This document shows, piece after piece, positions 13,201 through 25,335 of a DNA stretch of 64,000 nt; within the stretch, counting starts at the first letter, position 1, and every line of letters starts with the position of its first letter. The notes under the pieces are model-generated. The model searched no databases. It was not told the origin of the DNA and saw nothing but the letters and a program-made list of their open reading frames with translations. Made by a program: the position numbers and the translations under genes. This DNA is from Takakia lepidozioides (taxonomy: Eukaryota > Streptophyta > Takakiopsida > Takakiales > Takakiaceae): contig CM060733.1 of NCBI GenBank assembly GCA_030704615.1, forward strand, positions 19,098,001 through 19,162,000, read 5' to 3'.

Positions 13201-14420
13201 GCATTGTCTATGATAGTATCTGAACATGAATGACAGTCTATGGCACACTGGTATAGAATGCCGTTTGAAGAGTGCATCCTGTTTATGTGCCGAACTCTTT
13301 ATGTGGCATGTAAGTTCTGAGGATACATTCTTTTGTATCCCATTTCTGGTAGTGCGTCTACTCCCAGGCTGCAGTGCTAGAGTTGTACTATCTTGTAAGT
13401 GATTATCTGCTTGCTTTTTGCATAACAAATCAGGACTTTGTGTCATAGGAAGTTGATGGATGTGCATTTCTGTATGGGTGAAGAAGCTGAGAGAGTTAGT
13501 GGGTTGGCAGCAAAGTTACAATCCTAATGAGGACCATGCCGAAGCTGAAGTGGAACTTCGCACACAGTTGGAAGCTTTTCTAGATGCGGCTAAGGCTTTC
13601 AATATCATCTATGCCAAGGTGGGGCCATGGACTCAATACTAAACTTTTTGCTGTACATTTTTCAGATTCTGCATGTGAGTATGTACATACAAGTCAAATT
13701 TTATTTGTGAAGTTTCATATTTTTTCCTACCAGGAATAATTCCAACCATGTGCATTGAGAGTGGAGCAGGAGATACGGCCATGGACACACACGATGGAGG
13801 TACCACAGCTGCATGGGTTGGGGCCAGCAGCCCACCGTTTGCTTGAATCCTACAAGCTACTGATCAAGGTACTACTCCTGAAGTTCAATCTTGTTTGAGT
13901 TTGCTAGGCCAAGATCTGCCTTTTTCCTACTTTTTGAAACTCACATTGGTGACTCAGTTGAAACTCGAGCTCAGCTTGAGTCCCAAGGCTTGGCTGAATG
14001 TCATATTGTTCTACTTTGTGGAAATGCAACATCTGTCTGCTATGGCTGACTGGTGCACACCTGGCAACCACTAGGACCCTCCTTTGCAGCAGGTGGTCAC
14101 CTGCACCAAATGTTAATGGCAGGCGTTGCAAATCACATACACATTCTGCCCTCTTACAAACTTTCTGGGTGCTTGTCTGGCAGCTCCTGCGGAACCTTCG
14201 GAACATGAGAGATTCACATTCAGCAGTTGCTACTGGCTCAGATATATCAAGTGAAGAGGATTCCCTTTCTTCCACTCTGGAAGTATCTTCTTTGGTACAG
14301 CTGGTGGCTGAATGTGAAGAAGCTCTTTTGCTTTTAAACAATGGTCTCGGTATTCTTTCTCTCTCCCTTGAACGGGACTCTGGTGCTACCTCCCTTGGAG
14401 ATGAGCAAACCAATTGTTGA
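10209..14420 (+). CDS. AUG7: AUGMIN subunit 7 (HAUS-like complex), nine exons
   Basis: Exons: 10209-10327, 11065-11150, 11427-11488, 11796-11887, 12604-12752, 13109-13188, 13511-13618, 13770-13868, 14184-14420. All have GT-AG borders, all junctions are in phase, and the product is 343 residues. Matching blocks include [16 protein letters not shown] with [98 protein letters not shown], and the C-terminal [12 protein letters not shown] with [16 protein letters not shown]7 is a subunit of the eight-part augmin complex. This complex recruits gamma-tubulin to existing microtubules for branching nucleation in the spindle, phragmoplast and cortical arrays. The start is the ATG at 10209, matching the family N-terminus; an in-frame ATG at 10191 adds six unlikely residues. 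Length agrees with the angiosperm protein (about 330). The gene appears intact. Confidence 0.93.
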
Positions 14421-15529
14421 GGAGACTTGACATGATTGATGCTCTTTGCAGTAGGCGGCTCGCTTTCTCTCTCTTTCTGACAATACACTAACATGCAGGT
14501 TACAGTAACACTCTAGCACATACCACAGTTACGTGGTAAGGTAGATGATTTATCTTTGTGGCACCTAAGCAGGATGGAATTCATGCCCACTATTGCATAG
14601 AGTTGCATTTAACTTGTTGGGTGAGCGCAGTCTTCTCCAATTCAAAGGGATGATGGAAGGAATTCTAAGGGATAAATGAAAGTAAAAGATGCAGTTAGGA
14701 ACATGATTCAAAACTCAAGTTGAGTAGATCTTAGGACAGCTTTGGTTGTGAACAAAAAGGTGGTGAGAGGTGCAGAATTTGCAGAAAAACTGTAGACCTT
14801 GAGGTGTTAAGAAGCTGTGAACAAAGCGTATCAAGGTAGCACTTGCACAAATTTCTGCAGAGGGGGACAATTCTGTTCTTTTTTGGAGAGTGACGGAAAG
14901 GTTCCTCAGGCTGATCAGTGCAAAAATTCATAACCTTGTTACACAATCTGTTTTTGAAACAAAAACTAATGATCTTCCATATTTCTCAAGTCTAGACCTT
15001 CGCATCTGCCAATTTCATGTCTACATGAACACCTAAACGTTTAGTAGTGTCACACCAACCATTGTTGGAAAGGCCAAAAATGAGAGACTTGCAGCTACCT
15101 AGAAAGCCAATGTAGCTACAAACCAGCATGAAGTCCATAATTGTGTAACAAGGGACCCACTGAGAACCTTCATTTAGTTGCTGATAGGGGAAAAAAAACA
15201 AATCCCAATGGGCCATAAAGCAAACACGCCAAAAGATGGTGAGGGACGAACCCAAAGACACAGATTTGTTCTCTTATGATAAGAGCTAACCACAGGGAGA
15301 TATGGGTGGTTAAGCTTGAAAGCTTGCCTCAGTCCAGATCATGACGTTGATTGCGGAGTCCCTGTTTGAGATTCCAACATATTCCCGAAAGAGACTGTTT
15401 TGGTAGTGTGATGCTCAGAAGCTCGAGCAGAAGATGCGGCAGCAGAGTGGAGGTTAAGGGTGAGGTGAGCATTTGTGACCCTTCGTGCTGCAGTGAAGAG
15501 CAAGGTGGTGCTGGACTCCGAGTTTGTTG
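14421..15529. other. Intergenic stretch without a recognisable gene
   Basis: No ORF with family resemblance was found. The interval separates the 3' end of AUGMIN7 from the 5' end of the next plus-strand gene; its distal part should contain that gene's promoter. Confidence 0.45.
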
Positions 15530-18500
15530 ATGGCGTCCCTGTCTTCCAGGCTTGCTTCCTGCCATGTCACGGCTCAACGGTTGGAGTTGCTCCGGCCTCC
15601 TTCTGTTCCGGTTGCTGTCCTTGCCAAGCGCAACAATGTGCTGACAGTTTCGTTCAAGGACGGCTTCGTCGTCAGGACTTCTAGGCATGGCTCATCCACG
15701 AATGCATCTCTGTCTCAGCGCACAGAAGCTGCTACGATTGCCGACGAAAACACTTCTAGTGGGTCTTCTGCCACACCAACCATTTGTTTGACAATTAATG
15801 TAGATGCAACGTCTTACACATGCCTCACGGCTGCCCACCTTGCTTGTGGGAAAGTCCAATTGCCGACGTTATCCCGTCATTGCAATGAAATCTGCAATCC
15901 ATGTCGGAGTCAGAACCCAACACCCTCTCCAGTAACCTTTCGGTCGCTCGTCTGAGAAGCCGCCCATTGAATGAGTGGAAGTTCTCTCTCTCTATCCAAA
16001 CACTATCTGGAGCGATTTTTCAACAACCGGAAACAACCGAACCTTTGCATGAACTGTTGGTAATTTTTAAGATCATCTGCCCCTTCCAGTTCTCGTGAAT
16101 TATCTCTTGAGATTATGTACACACCAAGAGAGTCACGTCCGGTTTTGTGTTGAAGTTTGTGTGGAGAAATCCAAATTGACTGCCAGGTTTAAGGTAAATT
16201 CAATGAGAAAAGTCTGTGATAAAGTGAGTACGGACTGTAATTACACCTTCCTCAGCTAGGAGTGTTATAATGCAGAGTGAAGAGGGACCGGTGGGAGGTG
16301 GGGGGGAAAAGGGGAGGGGCCTGTGGGTGGTGAAGTTGTGCTAAGTGGTTGAAGGATTAAACAGCAGGAAGCGAAGCAGCCTGGCAAGCCTTTCAAGGCC
16401 GAGTTGGGGGAGAATGGGATGGATATGGAGCAGACTTCACTGCACAAGGGCAGCCCTTGGAATTGCCCCGGGCTGTTGTGCCTGATGCATTCCGCGAGTG
16501 GGGAGTGGAAATCCACGACTGGCAGACCCAGTGTCCTACTCTTGCTCATCCAGAGCAGGGCCGCCTGTGGTACAAGCTAATACGGCTGCTTCCTACTGTG
16601 GGATGTGAGGCTGATGCTGCCACAACATATAGTGTGGAAGAATGTGATGTGCAGCAGACTGCTGCAATACTAGCATTTCACCAGGAGGGCTCCTACACAG
16701 CTGTCTGGCGCGGGCAGCGAGTGACAAAACAACAGCAGGGCCCTGGGAAGCTGGTGGTGCGGGAGGGTGGCGGGTTGGAAGTGGAGCAGTGCTTGCTGCA
16801 CGGGCAAACACGGGTGCGAGTGGTGCAGCAGCTGAGTGAAGGGCGGCGCATTATGGTGTACCGTGAGTTGTGGGAGGGTCCCTTCCGGAATGGTGAGTCC
16901 CTCGGCGGCTGTGCCTCTGGTGCCTCCACATTTGCAAAGGAACCCCCATTGCAGGAATCGTTGCTTGCGGGTGCATGGCATGTCGACCATTTTTCCACCC
17001 AACCACCATCTTCCAGTGTGAGTATTGGTCACCATCACTTGTTACCAACTCAAAGTTGCCCTTCAAAACTACTGGGCTCCTTTTAGTATGAGAGAAGAGA
17101 GGTGGAAAAGTTTTGGGCTGCTTTCGGAGTGCAAAGTCCCTAGTGTTGCATTTAAGATGACATTATTGTCAGTCTACAAAGGAGTGGACGGAGGTCCTTT
17201 TTGCTTGCCTGGTGGGCACATGTTTTTCCTCCTCTGTGCCCATCATCTCACCATATTGAAGTTACTGTTGCACCCCGGTGAGCTAAATGGCTGTAACAAT
17301 AAAGCTGGAATAAGAAGCCCATTGTGGACCAATGTAACTCACCCTTTAAAGCAACCATCACTTTCAAACCAAGAATGTCCTTCGGTTTGTGTGTACTCTC
17401 TTCGGGATATCCTTAGTGATACCCGTTTGAGCAGCTGCTTCTTTCAGAGGTATAGAATTTCATGGAGCCTATGGCAGGCTTACTCGTGCACTTTTTAGTT
17501 CTTCTTTGAGCAGCTGATGGCTATCTCTCTTTCCTCCCCTCCCTCCATATTCCTACCTCCCTCTTGTTCTACTGCATCGAGCAATCAATGACAGACTGAT
17601 ATAGCTATCCTTTCTAAGATTAGTCCGTCGGCTGTGTACTAGGGATAAGAACACTGGGATCTTGTGGACTATTCCATGTCATGTTCTTGATAAGGCCAAT
17701 TGTGAACAGTGCATGCAAAGGGTTTTGGGGTTGTCAGTATGTTGGTGATGCAAAGCTGGCTGGAATGGGAGGGCAGAGTGGTCCACAAAGTCACTGGGGG
17801 GTGGCTTTTCTTGTTTGTCTGGTTTAGGACGTAAGTGTACAAGGCAAATGCGCAAGCTGTGAACTCATCTTTGTGGGCTCCGAGGACATGGAAAGACAAC
17901 TGCCCGATGACCTTGTTCTTCTTCCCAAGGATATGTGGACTAGAGTGATTCTTTCAGAAACCGATGGGTACCACATCGAGACCGGCTGGCTTTTGCATCC
18001 TGATCAAGCAATTGTGTCTGTTTGCCATTGTGCAAGCTCTGGTGAGCTGAAGGTGAGTGAATACCAACAGTAAGGAGATAGGGGAGCAGCCCGAGGAGAG
18101 GAAACACAAGTAGGGTGTGATAGGGGGTGTTTAAGGACAGCGGACAGGAACAGAAATTTATTATGTTCGCAGGATGCCATCTTCACCAGTAGAGAAATGC
18201 TTGTTTGAACTATAGACGTACTGACAAGCCTGTAGTTCGGATTGATTCTGTTTAGGCCTACCTCTCCCTTGATGACCTTGTTAGATTACTAGGCGGAGTT
18301 GTAATTTAACTCAGCAAAGCCATGCCACATTGCCCTGCAATCCAGGTGCCAAGGGCGAGTACATGAAAGTAGATGTGTAAGACTCAAGGAGAGGATAGCG
18401 GCATGGAAGTCTGGTACGAAGGACAAATACCTTCTGTCAATTTATTTGTGTCAACTGCAAGTTATCGGTGATGTTCCAATACTACCCTCGGGTTATGGTG

Positions 18501-18544
18501 CAGGGTGGCCGTATGAGATTTGAGCAGCGCATCACTACCAGATG
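15530..18544 (+). CDS. Conserved plant protein of unknown function, predicted plastid-targeted
   Basis: The first exon starts at the ATG at 15530 with a Ser/Arg/Ala-rich, acid-poor N-terminus (MASLSSRLASCH) typical of a chloroplast transit peptide; its 3' border is not resolved. The main exon runs from about 16380 to about 17015. It contains WQAFQGRVGGEWDGYGADF, LELPRAVVPDAFREW, HDWQTQCPTL, KLIRLLPTVGCEADAATTY and GPFRNGESLGGCASG. Another exon, about 17828-18051, encodes LPDDLVLLPKDMWTRV, HIETGWLLHPDQA and SSGELK before a GTGAGT donor. A tentative last exon lies near 18463-18544. These blocks fit a conserved family of uncharacterised plant proteins that I remember as DUF3598/lipocalin-like, but I am not sure of the name. 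Function is unknown, and exon borders are approximate except where stated. Confidence 0.65.
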
Positions 18545-21500
18545 ATGGTAGCCCTTAGCAGCCTTGGCAAGTAAGAAATAGCCCTATGACTTACAAGGTC
18601 AGTAACTTCACTACCATGATTTTCAGGTAGCATTTTTAGAGATAAGCATCAGGGTAGGAGGGCTTTGGGCTTAAGTTATGTAGCTAACCAAAGTTGGCAG
18701 CCTTGTCGAATGAAGACAGTAGCCGAAATTGTCGAGGCATTAACATATTGCAGTGGCTAAGGGACTTAACCCATGGCCCAAGAGCTGGTGGGAAGAACGC
18801 AGACAGGAAGTGGTGGTATTTTTCTTACCTTTCAAGTTTTGCTGTCTATAGCTCTCACTGCATTCTCCAACAAGTTTATGTTCCTTCCACGGCCCAACTA
18901 CTGGTTTACCCCAGCAATTGGAACAAAAGTAAGATTCCCACAGAAAGTCCAAACAGGTCTTCATCGACTACAAATCCACTGCATTTAGAGTGAAGTGAGG
19001 CACACTGGCAGTGACGCTGTTACTGGATTTTCATTCCTAGCCCTGAGCTGGTATTGCATATATAGCCATCTATATGTTATCTAGCACAACCTCATGTGAA
19101 CGACTTGCTCGATGGGTTAGCCTGTGGATGGATGCTAATGGAATGTGGCTGGTTGATAAACATAGGTTTGCAGTACACACCTCTGCAATGAGCAGAGCTT
19201 CAGAAGTACCATTCGACATAGTCACAGAGTCCTTACCGAAAGAGCATGGAATGCAAAGGACATCTGTTCACAGCAGGCACAGGACTGGGCAATCAACCCT
19301 TTAAAGACCTGCCTCTATCACAGATATATAACATCATTGGATGTCTTTGGATGTGTTTTAATTGGATCAAGCTCGGTTCCAATGGGAAGGTGTTAAGAGT
19401 GTTTGAAGAAATTAATACCCCTAAGTATATGAACTATTCTTGGTACTTTTGGAGACGGCCAGAGGTGTAACTAATCTTACCAGGCTTAGAACGTTCTCAT
19501 TAGTTGCATCAAATTAGTCATAGTCCTCCACACCTTCTATGGAAGTCATGCACAGAGACCATATGGATCATATGACAATTGTACAATGAGTAGGTGATAA
19601 ACCATAACCTTTGAACGTGACTATTTCTGTAATTTGCTACTTACTGCTGTTGAGGTTCTGGTGCTCGATTTGTCAATATGTTCACATTGGTATATGGACG
19701 CGTGTTCCTCTTCTGATCTGTATGTATTCTTTTGGTTGTCAAGGTCTTATAGGATACTAGACAGTGCTGAGCGCCCAGCATTGTCATGCTTGAATCTTTG
19801 GAAAGAAAGAAGAAAGAAGAAAGAATCAAGCTTCTTTTTGGTATATAGTTGAAGGGAATGCAATTCTGGCCGTGGATTTAGGAGGGTGGTCAGAGATTAC
19901 TACTTTTTTGTTTGTAAATCAATACTGGCACACTCGGAAAGCACAAATGAAAGGATGGGTTGTCTATGGGCGCGGGCCACAAGCGGACTACTGGCTGACC
20001 AAAGCTTTGGGAGTGGGTCTTCATTAATGTTTCACACTATTTTGAGACCAAGGGTGGCAGCTTTTCTAAATACAAAGGGAATGAAGACCAGACCTCTGAC
20101 AGAGCTCTTAAGTGTCATAAGTGAACTGGAATTCTCACTTATTTGTGTAACTGTCATGTAGCTGAGTGTATGCTTCCTAGTCGGTAACTAAAGAAACAAC
20201 TGAATAAGTTAGTTCTAAAATTTAAACCCCACCCGAAGAAAACCAAACGTTGAACATGGAACATGAGGACCTACTTACCAGTTTGCCCATGTTAGCAACC
20301 CACTCATAAGCTAACGCTCACCAAATCTCACACTCGGTTACCAACCGCAAGAAGAGAGTGGACATTAAGAGAGCGTGTTCTCCATCTTGAGATTTTGACA
20401 TGAAGATCTTCTCTTTTGTGGGCCACAACCCAATGACATTTGGAGCAACGGTCATAGGCACAAATGATTGGGTTGGAGTCAAGCGGTGGACCGGTCCAAG
20501 CTGGAGAGATCTAGCTATGCCTAGTAGCTTGTGGAAATGCACCCCCGGCAGCAGAATCATGCCTCTCAAATCCTCACATCAGACGTGTCTAGACACAATT
20601 CGTTTTGACCAGTATTGACAGTTAGACTATGAACTAGCAAATAGTCCTGTAAGATCTGTCCTGAGACGGAGGTTGGAGAGTTGCTAATAAAGATCAGGGA
20701 ATGGACTAGCTGCCCACATAGAAAGTATAAACGTGGCAAGACTCTCTGGAAATAGACACCGCTCGTCCATGAGTACCACGAACTCTTGCTAATGTAGCAT
20801 GGTCAACTGCTGAAAATCCATCAACCCAGCAAGGGTTTGAGACTGATACCTAGAGGGAGGGGATAGCAGGGACTTGGATTTGGAGACATGTTTAGATGTG
20901 CTGGAGCCTGGAGGGCTCATGACTGGGACAAGCATGCAGGTAGCTAAAGATCAGTCAGGACTGAGAATGATAGAGCAACATGATGATCATTCTCAACTGT
21001 TTTTGGGCGTCCTGCAGACGAGAAAGAAACAAGCGGAAGTTGTTAGTGATATGTACAAGGACAGCCGCCATGGAGGAACATGATTCCCACTGTACACATC
21101 CCCCCTTCATCTCCGTGTGGGCTGCTGGAGGTGCGAGACGAAGTCGGAGCATGCCTGGAGAGCTAGAGGGCTCAGGGCAAGCGCCGCTGTCAAGGGCAAC
21201 TCTGCAAGCGGCGCTGGGTGTATGGCAGGCAGCATGCCACGTCCACCATAGCTGCTGCTGTTTGTGCTTATCTTCCTTTTGTGGTCCATGGCTGTACCAA
21301 TAGGCAGTGAGGACAAACTGCAAAGAGGGGTGTATTTTTAGCCTGTCCCTCTATCTTGTGCTTCAATCATGATCCTTCTTATTTTATCCTTTTTTCATTG
21401 CACTGTTAAGTCACTGGCGGCTAGTAAGACAGGGATTTTTTTCAAAGAAAAAGAAAAAAAAAAGAGAGGGATTCTTGTAACTGCAAAAACCCACAAAAAC

Positions 21501-22730
21501 CCAAAAGAAAAAAACCTAAAAAAACCCCACAAAACATCCGAATTTGGGTGATTATGTTTTCTTGTACTTGTATGATGCATCTTATGAGGAGCACGTTTGT
21601 GTGATCAGAATGTTCATCAAGTATGTAAGTAACTCCTGCGAACAAACTGAGATACACTTGCAGTCAAGACACTTGTTGCATACCCAGAGGCACCGGACAA
21701 ATGTTGGTTGCAAATGGTGCGACGTAGTATGTACAATATAGATATGGGTTCGCATGTTTGACGCGCATGGTCACTCAAAAACTTAGCTCTATTGTCTGGT
21801 TTTCATGCGCATATTTGCGGTTGTATTTGCGGCGCTATATTGGACCGCACGTTTGTCCGTTCTCATCGGATCAACATGGGCTCCTCCCACCCAACAAAAG
21901 AGTGGGCACCCACTATTTGGGTGGGGGGGGGGGGGTTTGTCACTTTTCCGAGTGCAAGCTGAGAATTTCACTTTTTCTCTTTTAGTCGGTCCAACTGCAG
22001 TGATGATAGAATGACGGAAAGTTTTTTCTTTTTTAATGCAGAAAAACAAAAAGCGGTGAAGGAGATAGACTCTAGACCCTGCCAGCCACCTCCAAGATGG
22101 CAGAGCTGCAGCCAATCAGCTCTGATCACCAGTTTCCAGCTTTTCAGCAAACCCTAATCCACACACGAGTGGTGTTCCTAAACATGACGGCAAGGAAGAA
22201 AGCGATCAGATTAAGCCGCCAACTTATCTACAAAACTTGGACTGCACATCCGAGACTCTATCTCAAACTCCTGTGAGTGGACACAAGAGCCCCCTACAAT
22301 ACCGCTCCAGCCCGCCATCACCTTTCAAAGTTCACACTACTACTCCAGATTTTTGCTGCATCCACTTTACAACCGAGCCGTGAGGGACCCATTTGAGGGA
22401 CCCAGTAGATCGCTCTTGAGCCGATCAGTTCACTACAGTGATTCCAAAGCGGGAAACCATAATCATCGGGATACATCGGGATACAAAGTCTTCTGATCAT
22501 TTCACCGTGACTGAACACTGACGATCAGTTTACTAACTTACAGTGATTCGAAAGCGAGGAAACCATAATCCTTGTCTCCTAATCAAACTTCTCAGATCAA
22601 ACTTCAGACTGAAGAGAAGAAAAAGCTCCGAAACATCTGCTCCATCCATGCCTAAGTTTTCGCACAAGAACTCACGATCAAATCAGCAGTAGCAAAGTAG
22701 GTACGGTAGGAACATCCGTGCGATCGATCG
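18545..22730. other. Long stretch without a recognisable gene
   Basis: About 4.2 kb with only short ORFs lacking family features. It includes an uninterrupted G run near 21921-21935 and an A/C-rich stretch near 21455-21540. Imperfect direct repeats near 22421-22463 and 22523-22572 both contain agcg with aaccataatc. It may hold degenerate transposon sequence, but nothing could be assigned. Confidence 0.4.
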
Positions 22731-22733
22731 ATC

Positions 22734-22817
22734 GAGAGAGAGAGAGAGAGAGAGACGGGGCTCCAGGGGTTGCTGCAGATAAGTTAAAGTTCAATCAGAG
22801 ATCTGATCGGAGTGAGT

Positions 22818-22843
<26 letters not shown>
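22734..22843 (+). repeat. (GA)n microsatellites upstream of the GATA gene
   Basis: Two uninterrupted GA tracts, at about 22734-22755 and 22818-22843, lie about 0.7-0.8 kb before the GATA reading frame. The first follows a CGAT tandem. GA tracts are common in plant 5' leaders and bind BBR/BPC-type factors, so they may be part of the promoter or 5' UTR. That role is inference. The GA tract also opens a spurious Arg/Glu repeat ORF. Confidence 0.8.
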
Positions 22844-22848
<5 letters not shown>

Positions 22849-23531
22849 GGGTAGCGCTTCGCTATCCAAAGGATAACGTACGAGGGGGACGGGGGGCCGA
22901 GCGATGGGGCCTTGGATGCTGCATCGACGGCAGGGGGCGCGCTGCAGGGGATGCCGGGTGCAGCCTATGCGGGGGCGGAGTGGCACGTGCGGAGGGCAGC
23001 GCCCGACCACAGGTGCAGCCTCCATGGGCTGCCCCATGGGGGCGGGCCACGTGGCGGGGGAGATCGGGTAGCGGGCAGGCTATGGATGGCGTCCTTGTGA
23101 TCCTGCCACTCTCTCTCGCTGCTTGCTTGCTCGTCTGCTCTTTCTTATCATTTCTATGCACGGATGCATCTTGCAGAGTGTCCGATCCGGCCCCTTGGCT
23201 CCGCGGGTGCATGCTAGGAGGTGGGTTCTGCGGGGATGCGGAGAGTGTAGACTGTGGAGGTGGAGGCGGGGAGCGGCGGGGGAGGTGAGGGAGCTCGGAG
23301 GATTTTTTTTGGTAGACTGTGGAGGGGGGAGGAGAGAGATCAGCTGGCGGTGCGGGTGTTGTGGTGAAGCTAGACTGCGGATGTGTGAAGGAAGGAGGTA
23401 GAAGGGGTGTTGGATCGCTCAGTTGGAGATGGGTCAATGTGGAGTGGGAGAGGCGAGTGGGATAGTACCGGTGGTGAATGAGGAGGAAGCGGGTCATTGC
23501 GAAAGGTAGAATTTTGGGAGGAGAGGATTAG

Positions 23532-25335
23532 GTGCATGTAGCTCAGCATGCAAGTACCGGGAGGTTGGAGTTATGTGGTGCGTGGTTAGGAGAAATCAAA
23601 TGCGTAGTGGAGGTGGGAGTGGTAGTGCCTGCTGGTGGCGCGGGGTGCAGGCTGGAAGGAGAAGTCATGTGGCAGGTGGCCTCGGGTTACAGTCGTTACA
23701 AGCATAATTGGCTCAAGGCATTGGAGGGACTCGGCGATGAGAGCACAAGCTGTCAGGGTGCCTGCATCAGCAACACGCAGAATTTGTTACGCTCTCCTTC
23801 CTTGTCAGCAGCTGTTGGATCAGTGAGAACAGGAGCGCAATGTGCGAGTTCCTATAGCGGATCTTGTGTGAGTGACGCACCCAGATTAATGGAAGACACT
23901 AGTTGTGAAACATCATGTGCTGTAGACTGCACATTATCGCTGGGCACTGCAGCATCGCGCCCTGACATACCCGCCCGCCTCTCACGTGCGGGATCTCCCG
24001 CACAGGAACCGTCTTGGCAGCTCTGCTCTAGGTCGGAGCAAGCTGATGCGGCCGTGCGTCGTGTATGTGAGCAGGAGAGGAGTGAACCGGGCATGTCGTG
24101 GGCAGCTAGCTGTGGTGGGATGGAACCCACCTTGCCGCCTGATTATTTTGGACCCCAGGTACACTTTTTGTCTAGCAGCCGGCAGCCAAGTGTCTGATGG
24201 CTTTCACGTAGGCAATGGCTGCCTCAAGAATCATGTTGTCTTCTTGTTCTTACTAGAAAAAATCTTCCTCAACTTCTTACATGTTTACAGTAGGCACGCC
24301 GGATAGACAGTGAGACAGGTAATGGGCGTGTTGCCCATGCTTACACACACAAGATTGTTAGTAGTTCATACAAAATTCAGGGAAGTAGGAAGATGAAAAT
24401 AATAGACAGTCTATTGGTGTCTAAGCAAGCGATTTTGGCACTTAAATGTGTCTCATTGTACTTGGTGGCACAGGTTGTCGCCTCAGAAAGGGGACCAAGG
24501 CCTAGTGATGGCGTTCAGAGGAGTGGATCAAGCAGATGGACCAATTTCTGTGTCCGCGTAACTGAGAAGGAGGCAGCCCCACGCACAGGACTATTAAGCA
24601 TGCTGGAGAAATATGATAGCATGCCTACTCGCAAGTCCTGGCTGGCCGCTGATTTGACACCGTCAACTGTTATGTCCGTGGAAGGAAAGCTCGACAGCAA
24701 GGCATCAGATCAATGCCTGCAGGAGAGCAGCAGTGTTGTGCGCATTTGCGCACATTGTGGCACCACCAAAACTCCATTGTGGAGAAATGGTCCCCAGGGC
24801 CCGAAGGTATGCTACTTCTTCACACTGTTGCACTGTCACTCCTTGCATATCATGTTACTGTGTGTGTGAGGCATCTGAATTCTCCCTCCATCTGTGCTGG
24901 TTGGGCCTACAGTCGCTCTGCAATGCGTGCGGCATCCGATTCAAAAAGGCTGGTCGACGCGCGGCTGCCAGTGCCACCTCTGAGCTACAAAACTGTCCGT
25001 CAGCTATGATGGGTGCAGCCAAGGCAGGGAAGCGGAAATTGGGAGGGATCGAGCATCAGTACTGGGTGTACCCACAGGATTCTCGGCCGCGCAAGCGAGG
25101 CAGGGCGCCCTCTTTGCGTCCCGACGATAGCCTTTTCAGTGGGGCGAGTTGTGTGACATGGCAGCCGTGCTTGTTGGCACCCTCTTCTCAAGTCTGCCCG
25201 CCACGCGAAATACACTCCACACCGCCGCCTGGATCTCAGCAAGAGAACAAGGCCCAAACGGGTGCCTTCTCTACTGAGGAAGAGGAGGGTGCCGTGCTGT
25301 TGATGGCACTTTCCTGTGGCATGGTACAGTCCTAA
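23532..25335 (+). CDS. B-class GATA transcription factor with LLM domain
   Basis: Three exons: 23532-24158, 24474-24806, 24913-25335, all phase 0, giving up to 460 residues. Exon 1 holds the class-B signature CTLSLGT. The zinc finger (about residues 301-326) is C-x2-C-x18-C-x2-C, with CAHCGTTKTPLWRNGP in exon 2 and SLCNACGIRFKKAGRR in exon 3. The intron therefore splits the finger after GPK, as in other plant B-GATAs. A basic block (RKRGR) follows. The C-terminus carries EEEEGAVLLMALSCG, the LLM motif of the GNC/GNL-type clade (LLM at about residues 449-451). Angiosperm members control greening, chloroplast development and hormone responses in the nucleus. The start is uncertain, since the family N-terminus is poorly conserved and downstream in-frame ATGs exist. 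The gene is otherwise intact. Confidence 0.9.

Noticed and set aside
20318-20618. Opposed ORFs that look moderately coding, one with spaced cysteines in another frame
   Set aside because: No recognisable motif or neighbouring exon; probably an old repeat.
22812-23497. Long overlapping ORFs on both strands (Arg/Glu repeat on plus, Pro/Ser-rich on minus)
   Set aside because: They arise from GA microsatellites and GC-rich leader sequence upstream of the GATA gene and show no domain or family feature.
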